Shown piece after piece: positions 56,179 through 64,000 of a DNA stretch of 64,000 nucleotides (its first letter is position 1; each line of letters begins with the position of its first letter). The translations under genes were made by a program, and so were the position numbers. The notes beneath the pieces are model-generated. The model did not search any database and was not told the DNA's origin. It saw nothing but the letters and a program-made list of their open reading frames with translations. The stretch comes from Bacillota bacterium (lineage in GTDB: Bacteria; Bacillota; Clostridia; Lachnospirales; Lachnospiraceae). The DNA lies in assembly GCA_902363515.1 (NCBI GenBank), contig CABJAN010000001.1, positions 62,001 to 126,000 on the forward strand, in the 5' to 3' direction.

Positions 56179-56247
56179 ACTTTTCACCTCCCAGCTGTTT
56201 CCTTCAACATAATGTCTTATCAATTTCTGTATGTTTAGTATATATCG

Positions 56248-56301
56248 ACATTCCGGAGATAGTCAAGCGACATATTGGTTGTATTTTCTCCATTTCGGAG
56301 A
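56248..56301. promoter_or_regulatory. Operator sites between polymerase and S24 repressor
   Basis: A 15-bp inverted repeat TCTCC-ATTTC-GGAGA at 56287-56301 and a related half site, ACATTCCGGAGATA, at 56248-56260. Both occur in the shared divergent regulatory region, as expected for the S24 repressor binding. Confidence 0.5.
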
Positions 56302-56307
56302 TTATTG

Positions 56308-56336
56308 TTGATTTTATTTCTAACATACGGTATAAT
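56308..56336 (+). promoter_or_regulatory. Promoter of the S24 repressor gene
   Basis: TTGATT (56308-56313), 17-base spacer, TATAAT (56331-56336), about 36 bp before the repressor start, adjacent to the inverted-repeat operator. Confidence 0.6.
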
Positions 56337-56372
56337 GCATATAGAAAATTCAAATAGAAATGAGGCGAACAA

Positions 56373-57104
56373 ATGCGTGATTTCGGGGAAATATTAGCAG
56401 AAAATAGAAAAAAGAAAGGATACTCTCAATCAGATCTGGTAGACCTGCTTTCTCAAGAAGGTATTCAGGTCACTACAAAAGCAATCTCCAAATGGGAGAC
56501 CAATGCACGAGAACCAGCTTTACATGTTTTCCTGACACTTTGCCAGTTACTTGATATCGAAGATATATATGAATCCTTCTTTGGAGAAAACCCATATAAC
56601 ATTATGAGTGGATTAAATGAAGAAGGCAGAAATAAATTGATTGAATTTGCTGATATTTTGAAAGCTTCTAAAAAGTTTTCTCCACTGTCTGCAAAGATTA
56701 TCCCATTCCATCATCCTGTAGAAATTACCTGGGAACCAGTTTCTGCTGGTACTGGAAATTACCTGGAAGATTCTGTAAAAGAAACTTATGATGTAGGACA
56801 CCTTGCTCCTGAGCAGACTGACTTTGGTGTACGGATCTCCGGTGACAGTATGGAGCCACTTTATCATACAGGCGATGTCGCATGGATTCAGAAAAAAGAT
56901 TCTCTTGCTAATGGTGAAATTGGAATCTTCTATCTCAACGGCAATACTTACATCAAGGAATTACACGATGAGCCAGATGGTGTTTATCTGATTTCTTTAA
57001 ATCAAAAATATCGTCCTATCCAGGTTTTGGAATCTGACTCTTTTAAGATTTTTGGAAAAGTAATCGGGAAATGCAAAGGTGCAGAAATTCCGGGATTCCA
57101 TTAG
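56373..57104 (+). CDS. XRE-S24 LexA-like repressor
   Basis: 243 residues: N-terminal XRE helix-turn-helix (ENRKKKGYSQSDLVDLLSQE, TTKAISKWETNAREPALHVF), a linker with the probable Ala-Gly cleavage site (PVSAGTGNYL), and an S24 peptidase domain with Ser in GVRISGDSMEP and Lys in NGNTYIKEL. Such repressors cleave themselves upon RecA filament binding and switch on element genes after DNA damage. GAGGCGAACAA precedes the ATG. Confidence 0.88.
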   Translation: MRDFGEILAENRKKKGYSQSDLVDLLSQEGIQVTTKAISKWETNAREPALHVFLTLCQLLDIEDIYESFFGENPYNIMSGLNEEGRNKLIEFADILKASKKFSPLSAKIIPFHHPVEITWEPVSAGTGNYLEDSVKETYDVGHLAPEQTDFGVRISGDSMEPLYHTGDVAWIQKKDSLANGEIGIFYLNGNTYIKELHDEPDGVYLISLNQKYRPIQVLESDSFKIFGKVIGKCKGAEIPGFH

Positions 57105-57160
57105 ATTTCAACAGCAGGTTCACAATTCTGCTGATAACAATAAGCAAAGGAAGTGATTGA

Positions 57161-57361
57161 ATGGCAATCAATAATACACTAAAAGATATTCGTGAAGAAC
57201 GGAATCTCATTCAAGCAGATTTGGCTGAAGCCATAGGTTCCTGCAGTCAGACTATAGGCCGCATCGAACGTGGAGAACGTAATCCCTCTCTTGAGATTGC
57301 AATCCGGCTGGCACATTACCTGAAAGTGCCTGTAGAAGATATTTTTCAAGTTGAAGACTGA
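57161..57361 (+). CDS. Small XRE-family regulator
   Basis: 66 residues with a minimal Cro/C1 domain (DLAEAIGSCSQTIGRIERGE) ending in VEDIFQVED. It follows the S24 repressor on the same strand; typical second regulator of mobile elements. Confidence 0.8.
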   Translation: MAINNTLKDIREERNLIQADLAEAIGSCSQTIGRIERGERNPSLEIAIRLAHYLKVPVEDIFQVED

Positions 57362-57375
57362 AGCATAACAGCCAG

Positions 57376-57403
57376 AAAACCGAGGAGTAAAATCCCCGGT
57401 TTT
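57376..57403. terminator. Terminator between converging genes
   Basis: AAAACCGaGGA and CCcCGGTTTT (57376-57403) form a stem followed by TTTT; between the XRE and flavodoxin genes. Confidence 0.7.
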
Positions 57404-57418
57404 CCTTTTGCTCAAAAA

Positions 57419-57853
57419 TTAGTGTACTCCTTTTACAAAGTCCACTGCGTTTTTCATATCTTCTTCATTCGGATGTCCTTTTGCAATACCTCCAACCAGT
57501 TTAAATGGTCCGAATGTGTCATACCCTTTACAGCCAAATTTTCCAACCACACTGGCATGTTTTTTATCCAAAATCTGCTCTATGGATTTATAATTCGCAC
57601 TTCCACCATAAGTACAGATCAGAAATATCTTTTTGTCGTTCGGTAGATTCTTCTCTGCAAATTCCAATATCGACTGATGAAACTTTGAAAAATAGATTCC
57701 TGATGCAAACCCAATCATATCATAACTGCTCAGATCTGCATCTGGCTGTATCACAGCATCAATCAAATCCACCTGACATTCTTCTGCGATCCTCTTTGCT
57801 AATTTTTCTGTATTTCCATGATGCACAGATGCGTATACTATCGCTGTTCTCAT
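57419..57853 (-). CDS. Flavodoxin
   Basis: 144 residues, FMN-binding (IVYASVHHGNTEKLAKRIAE, GFASGIYFSKFHQSILEFAE). Small electron carrier or flavodoxin-type reductase. Overlaps the YjbR-like gene by 4 bp. Its benefit on the element is unclear. Confidence 0.82.
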   Translation of the reverse strand: MRTAIVYASVHHGNTEKLAKRIAEECQVDLIDAVIQPDADLSSYDMIGFASGIYFSKFHQSILEFAEKNLPNDKKIFLICTYGGSANYKSIEQILDKKHASVVGKFGCKGYDTFGPFKLVGGIAKGHPNEEDMKNAVDFVKGVH

Positions 57854-58269
57854 TTTTCTTCCTTTCTGTCTGTTCCGTCAATCAGGTCATAGCTCATATC
57901 TAAAAAGTCCAATGTCTTTGCTTCACTGACTGAACCATCCAGTAAAATCGTGATCCAGTGCTGCTTATTCATATGATATCCTGGTAAAAATCCATAAGTC
58001 TGAATAATCATGCTGGTCATTTCTGGATCGCACTTTACGTCCATGATGTCAACCAGCTCATTTCCCTCTAATCCCAACTTAGATTTCTCAACTGTCATGA
58101 ATACTGCATACCATTTTCCATTTTTATGACGAAGTACCGCACTGTCTGTCGATTTACTCCATAAATATTCCGGAACTGTACCGTACTGTTTCTGCACGTA
58201 TTCAAAGATTTCTTCCGTCTTCACAATCTTTTCAACTCCTGATTCTTCTGATATCCTGTCCATAATCAT
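57850..58269 (-). CDS. MmcQ/YjbR-family protein
   Basis: 139 residues with the MmcQ/YjbR core (EIFEYVQKQYGTVPEYLWSK, LRHKNGKWYAVFMTVEKSKL, MNKQHWITILLDGSV). CyaY-like DNA-binding fold of uncertain role. An internal ATG two codons later is equally possible. Coupled with flavodoxin. Confidence 0.75.
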   Translation of the reverse strand: MIMDRISEESGVEKIVKTEEIFEYVQKQYGTVPEYLWSKSTDSAVLRHKNGKWYAVFMTVEKSKLGLEGNELVDIMDVKCDPEMTSMIIQTYGFLPGYHMNKQHWITILLDGSVSEAKTLDFLDMSYDLIDGTDRKEEK

Positions 58270-58393
58270 ACCACATTTTCGTATGTCATACTACATGCCA
58301 AATTCTTTTGCATTTCTCTTATTCTTCTGACTTTAGCTAATAGAGGGGTAAAACAGCAAGGACAGGAAGTGAGGATACACTTCCGAAAAATCC

Positions 58394-58420
58394 CAATTCA
58401 GGGTACCCTGCCCTAAATTG
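58394..58420 (+). other. Predicted oriT with RP4-like nic site
   Basis: An inverted repeat, CAATTCAGGG (58394-58403) and CCCTAAATTG (58411-58420), one mismatch, surrounds TACCCTG. The sequence TACCCTG^CCC resembles the RP4 nick region TATCCTG^C. It lies 55 bp before mobC, the normal place of oriT for MOBP relaxases. Cleavage between 58410 and 58411 is inferred by analogy. Confidence 0.65.
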
Positions 58421-58474
58421 AAAAAACGCTGAAAGCAACGATACTACTGCCCTCTCAGAAAGGAGAACCCACCA

Positions 58475-58798
58475 ATGGCTGAAAGAAAGCGAAACAAAGA
58501 AATCCATTTTTATGTCACAGAAGAAGAGCGGAAGCTTATCCGCAGAAAGATGATTGAATCAAAGACCAAAAACATGGGAGCTTATCTTCGTAAAATGGCA
58601 ATCGACGGTTACATCGTCAACACCGACACTACTCCGCTGAAGAAACAGTATGAGGAAATGCACAAGATTGGCGTAAATATCAATCAGATTGCAAAAAAGG
58701 TAAATACCACCGGAGATCTATACCCGGAGGAAATGAAAGAATTGAAAGAGATGGTGAAAGAACTATGGCGTATCTTAAGATCTTCCCAATTAAAGTAA
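58475..58798 (+). CDS. MobC-like relaxosome protein
   Basis: 107 residues. A ribbon-helix-helix-like N-terminus (KEIHFYVTEEERKLIRRKMI) and the MobC segment GVNINQIAKKVNTTGDLYPE. It would open oriT DNA for the relaxase. AAAGGAG precedes the ATG; it overlaps mobA by 34 bp. Confidence 0.88.
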   Translation: MAERKRNKEIHFYVTEEERKLIRRKMIESKTKNMGAYLRKMAIDGYIVNTDTTPLKKQYEEMHKIGVNINQIAKKVNTTGDLYPEEMKELKEMVKELWRILRSSQLK

Positions 58799-60123
58799 CA
58801 GACAAGAAAGCTCTGGACTACATCACGAATCCAGATAAAACAGATGAAAAACTGTTAGTTTCCAGTTTTGGCTGTTCCCCGGAAACTGCAGATCTTGAAT
58901 TTTCCATGACTAGAGAAATGACGAAAAAGAATGGAATGAACAAAGGTGATAACCTGGCATTTCATCTGATTCAGTCATTTAAACCTGGAGAAGTTGATGC
59001 CGAAACTGCCCATCGCTTAGGACAACAATTTGCAGACGAAGTACTGAAAGGAAAATATGAATACGTGATCAGTACCCATGTTGACAAAAACCACATTCAT
59101 AACCACATCATCTTTAATGCAGCAAGTTTTGTTGATTATCACAAATATGTTTCCAATAAGCGGAGCTACCATAAAATCTGCCGGATCAGTAATCGTATCT
59201 GCCATGAAAATGGACTTGCCACCAGTATGCCAACCGGAGAAAAAGGTAAAAGCTATAAAGAGAACATCGAATATCATCGTGGCACCAGTTGGAAAGCCAA
59301 GCTACGTGTTTCAGTTGATAAGGCAATCTGGACTTCCATTAACTATGAGGAATTTCTACAAAAAATGCAGTTAGCCGGATATGAAGTCCGCCAAGGAAAA
59401 CACCTATCCTTCCGTGCACCAGAGCAGAAGAATTTCACTTATATGAAATCTCTCGGAAGCTATTATTCAGAAGAAAATGTCCGCATCCGCCTGGCTAAAA
59501 ATCGTAACAAAGTGAAAACTCCAAAGCATCTATCCAGAGAAGCTCGCCTGTATATCAATATCTCCACGTATGTTACAACCGGCAATCGAGAAGGATTTGA
59601 ACGTTGGGCAAAACTAAATAATCTAAAAGAGACAGCCCGCACCTTCAACTATCTTTCCGAAAATAATCTGCTGAATTATGAAGATTTCCAGCAGCATATT
59701 TCTGACGTTGATGCTTCTGTTAAAGCGGCTGAACAGAGAATAATACAAATTAACAGTGAGCTAAGCACACAGAAAATCATTCAAAAGCACTGCGATTCTT
59801 ACCGACTCTGCCGTAAAGTGATTGAAGATTGCAAATCTGCCAAAAACCCAAAAGTATACCGCACCAAACATCAGGCAGAATACCAGCTCCACGATTCACT
59901 AAAAAAAGAGCTTCAGGATCTCGGTATTACCAAAATCCCAAGCTCTAATAAAATCCAGAAGCAGATTGAAAATCTTGAATCTGAACAGACTTCTACTGTT
60001 CGGGAAAAACAGGAATTGCAAAAAAAGCTGAAAACTCTGGAAATCATTCAGCAGAATTTCACAGCACTGCTCAATGCTCCGGAGATACAAATTCCTGTAT
60101 CAGGGAAAGAGCCAACTCTTTAA
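58765..60123 (+). CDS. MobA-type relaxase (Relaxase/MobP family)
   Basis: 452 residues. The N-terminal 300 residues are the relaxase domain: an early YIT segment, H105/D107 in STHVDKNH and the H112/H114 metal site in HIHNHIIFNA. The C-terminal part is a helical, charged tail. It nicks oriT and pilots the single strand into a recipient using a helper conjugation system; no type IV secretion genes are in the window, so the element is mobilizable rather than self-transmissible as far as seen. Confidence 0.92.
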   Translation: MAYLKIFPIKVTDKKALDYITNPDKTDEKLLVSSFGCSPETADLEFSMTREMTKKNGMNKGDNLAFHLIQSFKPGEVDAETAHRLGQQFADEVLKGKYEYVISTHVDKNHIHNHIIFNAASFVDYHKYVSNKRSYHKICRISNRICHENGLATSMPTGEKGKSYKENIEYHRGTSWKAKLRVSVDKAIWTSINYEEFLQKMQLAGYEVRQGKHLSFRAPEQKNFTYMKSLGSYYSEENVRIRLAKNRNKVKTPKHLSREARLYINISTYVTTGNREGFERWAKLNNLKETARTFNYLSENNLLNYEDFQQHISDVDASVKAAEQRIIQINSELSTQKIIQKHCDSYRLCRKVIEDCKSAKNPKVYRTKHQAEYQLHDSLKKELQDLGITKIPSSNKIQKQIENLESEQTSTVREKQELQKKLKTLEIIQQNFTALLNAPEIQIPVSGKEPTL

Positions 60124-60126
60124 AAA

Positions 60127-60156
60127 GAAGAGGTACCTATGTAACGGTGCCTCTTC
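60127..60156 (+). terminator. Hairpin after the relaxase gene
   Basis: GAAGAGGTACC pairs with GGTGCCTCTTC (one mismatch), three bases after the mobA stop; followed by CCCTTTCC. Probable terminator. Confidence 0.65.
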
Positions 60157-60184
60157 CCTTTCCATCTAATCTGTTTTATTGCTC

Positions 60185-60250
60185 TACCCTATCACCCTTA
60201 ATATGCTGGTGGAAGATGTATTCCATGTGGAAGATGATTATCTAATTAAC
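60185..60250 (+). pseudogene. Possible remnant of a small XRE regulator
   Basis: In one plus frame the bases read NMLVEDVFHVEDDYLIN, close to the VPVEDIFQVED end of the XRE protein at 57161. No start or helix-turn-helix remains. It lies between the relaxase terminator and ftsH, possibly marking a recombination joint. Confidence 0.25.
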
Positions 60251-60254
60251 TACA

Positions 60255-62069
60255 TTATTTTCTGTCTAAAATATCCATAAATTCGTCACCTGTAATTGTT
60301 TCCTTCTCATACAGGTACATAGCCAGTTCGTCCAATTTTTCCCTGTTTTCGGAAAGGATTTTTCTTGCTTTTTCATGCTCTGCTTTTACGAGCTGCACGA
60401 CTTTTTCATCAATTTCCTTCTGGGTATCTGTGGAACAGGAAAGAGACGTATCGCCGCCAAGATACTGGTTGGTCACGGTTTCCATTGCCACCATGTCGAA
60501 TTCATCTGTCATGCCGTAGCGGGTGATCATCGCTCTTGCAATTTTTGTTGCCTGTTCGATATCATTGGAGGCTCCTGTCGTGATCTCACCAAATACGATC
60601 TCCTCTGCCGCACGTCCGCCTGTAAATGTAACAATCTTATTCTCAAGTTCTTTTTTCGTCATCAGATATTTATCACCCTGCTCAACCTGCATAGTGTAGC
60701 CGAGTGCACCTGAGGTACGCGGGATGATCGTAATCTTCTGGACCGGTGCTGAATGACTCTGCAATGCAGCTACCAGAGCGTGTCCTATCTCATGATATGC
60801 AACAACCTTCTTCTCCTGATCTGAAAGAACCGCATTCTTCTTCTGATATCCTGCAATAACCACTTCTATACTTTCTTCGAGATCAGATTCATTTACAACG
60901 GTCCTTCCACTACGGACAGCACGTAATGCTGCTTCATTTATAATATTGGCAAGCTCCGCACCGGATGCACCGGATGCCATACGTGCAATCGTATGCAGGT
61001 CAACATCATCAGATGCTTTTATCTTCTTTGCATGAACCTTTAAAATTGCTTCACGTCCTGCAAGATCCGGCAGTTCAACCGGCACACGCCTGTCAAAACG
61101 TCCCGGACGTGTAAGTGCCGGATCTAACGACTCCGGACGGTTCGTTGCAGCAAGAATGATGACACCATTATTTCCTTCAAATCCATCCATCTCTGTAAGA
61201 AGCTGATTTAAGGTCTGCTCCCTCTCATCATTTCCGCCCATTTGTCCGTCACGCTTTTTACCAATGGCATCAATTTCATCAATAAACACGATACATGGTG
61301 CCTTTTCCTTTGCCTGTCTGAAAAGATCTCGAACCTTGGAAGCTCCCATACCGACAAACATCTCTACGAATTCTGATCCGGACATTGAGAAAAATGGTAC
61401 ATTTGATTCACCCGCAACTGCTTTTGCAAGCATTGTTTTACCAGTTCCCGGAGGTCCTACAAGAAGGACACCTTTTGGCATAGACGCACCTACATCGGTA
61501 TACTTCTTCGGATTGTGAAGATAATCAACGATCTCTGAAAGGTTTTCTTTCGCCTCATCTTCTCCTGCAACGTCTGAAAAACGGATTCCCTCACTGGATT
61601 GCACATAAATCTTCGCATTGCTTTTTCCCATTCCAAAAGCCATCGAATTTTTTCCTCCGGCATGCTCCATCAGTTTCTTCGCCATATAATTTCCCAGTGC
61701 GATAAAAAGGATCAATGGCAAAACCCCGGTCAGCAGGAAGCTGATGATCGGTGACATCTGCTTATCGATATCTTTTGCGAATACTGCTCCACATTCATAT
61801 AGCCTGTCCGTCAGGTTCGGATCGTTCATCAGACCTGTTTTATAAATATTTTTTTGATCTTTATCTGTAAAGATGATCTGATTGTCCTTAACTTCTACTT
61901 CACCGATATTCTTCTTCTCGATCATGCTCATAAAAGTTCCATAATCCGTTTCCTTTACCTGATGCTCCATGAGGATTGGTGCGACAACCAGATTAAATAC
62001 AATCAGCACTATTAACACAATCCCATAATAATATGCCAGTGGTTTTTTCGGTGTTTTAACTTCTTTCAT
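60255..62069 (-). CDS. FtsH-like ATP-dependent zinc metalloprotease (accessory copy)
   Basis: 604 residues with two N-terminal membrane helices (about 12-34 and 107-128), AAA domain with Walker A GPPGTGKT (205-212), Walker [11 protein letters not shown] (261-270), [11 protein letters not shown], and the peptidase motif HEIGH (426-430, usually HEAGH). It degrades membrane and soluble proteins. The host presumably has its own ftsH, so this is probably a cargo copy; it follows the bile salt hydrolase gene by 50 bp on the same strand. Confidence 0.85.
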   Translation of the reverse strand: MKEVKTPKKPLAYYYGIVLIVLIVFNLVVAPILMEHQVKETDYGTFMSMIEKKNIGEVEVKDNQIIFTDKDQKNIYKTGLMNDPNLTDRLYECGAVFAKDIDKQMSPIISFLLTGVLPLILFIALGNYMAKKLMEHAGGKNSMAFGMGKSNAKIYVQSSEGIRFSDVAGEDEAKENLSEIVDYLHNPKKYTDVGASMPKGVLLVGPPGTGKTMLAKAVAGESNVPFFSMSGSEFVEMFVGMGASKVRDLFRQAKEKAPCIVFIDEIDAIGKKRDGQMGGNDEREQTLNQLLTEMDGFEGNNGVIILAATNRPESLDPALTRPGRFDRRVPVELPDLAGREAILKVHAKKIKASDDVDLHTIARMASGASGAELANIINEAALRAVRSGRTVVNESDLEESIEVVIAGYQKKNAVLSDQEKKVVAYHEIGHALVAALQSHSAPVQKITIIPRTSGALGYTMQVEQGDKYLMTKKELENKIVTFTGGRAAEEIVFGEITTGASNDIEQATKIARAMITRYGMTDEFDMVAMETVTNQYLGGDTSLSCSTDTQKEIDEKVVQLVKAEHEKARKILSENREKLDELAMYLYEKETITGDEFMDILDRK

Positions 62070-62119
62070 GGTCTTTCCTCCTGTTGTTCTGCGATATGCT
62101 TTCTCCGTGCATTTTCGTA

Positions 62120-63109
62120 TTATTTATTCTGCCATCTGACTTCGCCCTTGGACAGAAGCGGATAACAGATCAGCTGATCTGAATCCAGATTTTCCGCATG
62201 CATGTCAACCGCTGTGATCTGATGATTATCATAAGTCGTATAATAATAAATACCTTTTGCTGTATTACAACAGGACGTGTATATCGTGATCTCATATTTG
62301 CCTTCTGTCACCTCACAACATCCACGCTGCTGATCTACAGATCCTAAGATATGGAAGAACTGGCTTACACTCTCACCCTCTTCTTCACCGGAGATCGAAT
62401 TTAATTTTGTAAAGGCAACTTTCACAAATCTTGACTGGCTGGAAAGATCTCCAGGTATTCCCATTCCCCCCATTCCTCTGCTATATGCATCAAGCTGTAA
62501 TACTCCTGCAAAAGTACTCTCCGGCTGTTTTCTGGATACTCCGGCATAATTATTCAGTGCAAACATCTGACCCGGGAATGGTGGATTATTGGTAAGCACT
62601 CCTACCGGATTATCATATACATGCAGCCCATCCTTCATAGACTCAACAACGATACAGGAGTCTTTGTCTGCAATGATCCAGTGAAGCTGTGCTGTCGGCA
62701 GCTGTTCACTGAATGCTGTGCCTGTCAGTCTCATTGCTGCCAGCTTCTCTCTCACCTCTGCTACAGTAGCACACTGTGTAAGGATCCATGGGATGAACTC
62801 GAACTGTGCCACCTGGCTGACTTCTGTTTCATCTTCCGGCAAAGCCTCTTCATATGCCGCATTGCCGACAAAATTAAGACCTGCCATTCCAAGGCCTTTT
62901 TCATTAACAGCATCATAATAAAGCGGATAACCTCCTGCAACAAATGCCATTCCGATCAAAGCATAATGGCTTTTTATCTTCCCGGCAAACCGGAAATCAA
63001 ATTCGTAATTTCTTGGCGTTATCGTGATCTGTTCCCCATAGGAAAATTCATAATCAAGCGTTCTGCCCATATAAAAATCTTTTGTTTTGTAAGTTGCTGC
63101 TGTACACAT
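62120..63109 (-). CDS. Bile salt hydrolase/choloylglycine hydrolase family (Ntn hydrolase)
   Basis: 329 residues beginning M-C, so Cys2 becomes the N-terminal nucleophile after methionine removal; an upstream GTG (three codons) would prevent this. Further active-site residues align with the Clostridium perfringens enzyme as recalled: R16, D19, N79 (GMAGLNF), N174 (VLTNNPPF) and R227 (SSQSRF). The C-terminal YTSCCNTAKGIYYYTTYDN also matches. It deconjugates glycine/taurine bile acids in the cytosol; penicillin V acylase activity is the main alternative. GAGGTG lies six bases upstream. Confidence 0.85.
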   Translation of the reverse strand: MCTAATYKTKDFYMGRTLDYEFSYGEQITITPRNYEFDFRFAGKIKSHYALIGMAFVAGGYPLYYDAVNEKGLGMAGLNFVGNAAYEEALPEDETEVSQVAQFEFIPWILTQCATVAEVREKLAAMRLTGTAFSEQLPTAQLHWIIADKDSCIVVESMKDGLHVYDNPVGVLTNNPPFPGQMFALNNYAGVSRKQPESTFAGVLQLDAYSRGMGGMGIPGDLSSQSRFVKVAFTKLNSISGEEEGESVSQFFHILGSVDQQRGCCEVTEGKYEITIYTSCCNTAKGIYYYTTYDNHQITAVDMHAENLDSDQLICYPLLSKGEVRWQNK

Positions 63110-63130
63110 ATCGAACACCTCTTCTTTCTG

Positions 63131-63325
63131 CTATAATAGTCCTGCAAACAATCTCATAAACAACTGTCCGAGCCGTAAATATGCACTCCGTCCTGTGCGG
63201 CACTTTTCGGTCACTTCCCTGCATTCATTCATGGTTGCTCCCAGATCATCTCTTATATCCAAAACTGTCTGACTATCCGCCATAAAACAACCATTTTCAA
63301 AGTGGTGATAAAGCAATGCCATTCA
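63131..63325 (-). pseudogene. Cardiolipin synthase, C-terminal fragment
   Basis: Only about 63 codons: LLYHHFENGCFMADSQTV, ECREVTEKCRTGRSAYLRL and the end RLFAGLL, resembling the last part of clostridial cardiolipin synthases (SLYxHFE, terminal RLFAPLL). Both HKD phospholipase motifs are absent, and a stop codon stands directly ahead. The fragment ends about where the IS-like element begins. Confidence 0.55.
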
Positions 63326-63329
63326 GTTA

Positions 63330-63890
63330 AGCATCATTTTAGTGGTTTTCTGTCATAGAAAGCCACTGTTTTTATGCCTAAAAACTTTAAAAATATTACA
63401 AAAAACAGTTGACAAGTAAGCCAATATATGTTGCATAAGCCTTGATTATAAACATATTTCAAGGAGGCTCATTATGGCTGATTTTTTCTTATCTAATTTA
63501 AAATCCACACTCGACAACTGCATCACAGAACTCGATGAAATTCACTCCATGTTCTGCCGTAATCCGGAAAGTGATTTTACCAGGAACCGCAAACTTTCTT
63601 TCCGCGAGTATATTCAGTTTATGCTCCAGATGCAGAGTAAATCCGTTTCAAATGCAGTAAACATATGCAGGGCATATCTCAAACACGATGGTAACGAAAC
63701 AGAGTCCATGCTTCTCATACAAAAGTATCTGACACCTGTCAAGTACAATCGAAAATATCCTATCCACCTCCGTCCAAAGAGAAATAGGGATTTCATGTAT
63801 CGGGTTGCATAAATCTCGTTACCATTATACTGCATTATAAGGCAGATAAGCAATCTGTCTTTTTGTCATAAAAAACCTTATCTAAATGAC
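63330..63890 (+). mobile_element. Internally deleted IS4-type element
   Basis: About 560 bp. The left end (TCATTTTAGTGGTTTTCTG) and the inverse of the right end (TCATTTAGATAAGGTTTTTT) are similar, giving imperfect terminal inverted repeats. Between them lies a short ORF keeping only transposase ends. Exact ends were not fixed because no target duplication is evident. Confidence 0.5.
63474..63812 (+). pseudogene. IS4-family transposase with large in-frame deletion
   Basis: 112 residues. The first ~65 (FCRNPESDFTRNRKLSFREY) match the N-terminus and the last ~20 (RPKRNRDFMYRVA) the C-terminus of Lachnospiraceae IS4-type transposases, normally about 400-450 residues; the DDE core is missing. It keeps AAGGAGG before ATG. 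Could act as a regulator of related copies or be inert. Confidence 0.6.
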
Positions 63891-64000
63891 ATTGAATGAT
63901 TTATTTTCTATCTAAAATTTTATTAAAGCGACTAAAGACTCCATAGTTTGTGTGTTTGACTTACTGTTTATATCTATTTTCTCCTAAATATTTTTCTAGT
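63813..64000. other. Non-coding right edge
   Basis: AT-rich; holds the right end of the IS-like element up to about 63890 and then no ORF or recognisable signal. Neither a 5' sigF part nor spoIIAB is seen. Confidence 0.5.

Noticed and set aside
60255..62069. FtsH as the host's essential copy
   Set aside because: Host ftsH usually lies near hpt/tilS; here it is among relaxase, bile salt hydrolase and IS debris. Not proven, so no gene symbol given.
1..64000. tRNA genes as integration target or elsewhere
   Set aside because: I found no cloverleaf-like stretch with the T-loop GGTTCGAATCC-type motif on either strand by eye.

Overview
The window looks like a chromosome segment of a spore-forming gut member of the Lachnospiraceae (Firmicutes, Blautia/Mediterraneibacter-like). 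The evidence is the gene order and protein types: type III glutamine synthetase, zinc-type S14, spoVA genes behind sigF, the rapZ-whiA-crh-like cluster, AT-rich intergenic DNA and strong AGGAGG ribosome binding sites. Nearly all host genes lie on the minus strand. I see no tRNA or rRNA gene and no CRISPR array.

1-14.5 kb: the first codons of class III fructose-bisphosphatase (cut by the window edge), an FMN-dependent alpha-hydroxy-acid oxidase-like enzyme, a broken PD-(D/E)XK-type nuclease gene with an array of degenerate ~52-bp repeats just upstream of it, an MFS transporter, ctp-ftsX-ftsE, a PucR/CdaR-type regulator, a MoxR-type AAA ATPase/VWA pair, glnN, a YtaF/MntP-like membrane protein and a lipid kinase.

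14.5-36.8 kb: the S10-spc-alpha ribosomal superoperon, transcribed right to left from a promoter at about 36.8 kb. Two things are unusual. Four intergenic gaps carry a family of CACTAA...TTAAGTG hairpin repeats. An accessory sugar locus (AraC regulator, GPH-family symporter, family 2 glycosidase) sits between infA and rpmJ; the infA terminator bounds one side, and its own terminator plus a separate rpmJ promoter bound the other.

36.9-48 kb: an acidic/basic-repeat membrane protein with a signal-peptidase-like domain, an M18 aminopeptidase, a GNAT acetyltransferase, crh-like/whiA/rapZ/murB/tcdA, then spoVAE-AD-AC-AB-AA and the C-terminal two thirds of the forespore sigma factor SigF.

48-64 kb: an integrated mobile region. 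SigF is broken at its conserved P-M-I-x-G-E-I segment, and about 130 bp further on lies a large serine recombinase. The region continues with a PemK-like toxin, a sigma-like protein, small regulators, a Y-family polymerase divergent from an S24 (LexA-like) repressor, a flavodoxin, MobC, an oriT-like site with an RP4-like nic sequence and a MobA relaxase. A bile salt hydrolase, an extra FtsH, a cardiolipin synthase fragment and an internally deleted IS4-type element follow. The missing 5' part of sigF is not found before the window ends, so the insertion, if single, exceeds 16 kb. The layout resembles the sigK-intervening (skin) elements of other spore formers, but here the interrupted gene is sigF and the element appears mobilizable.
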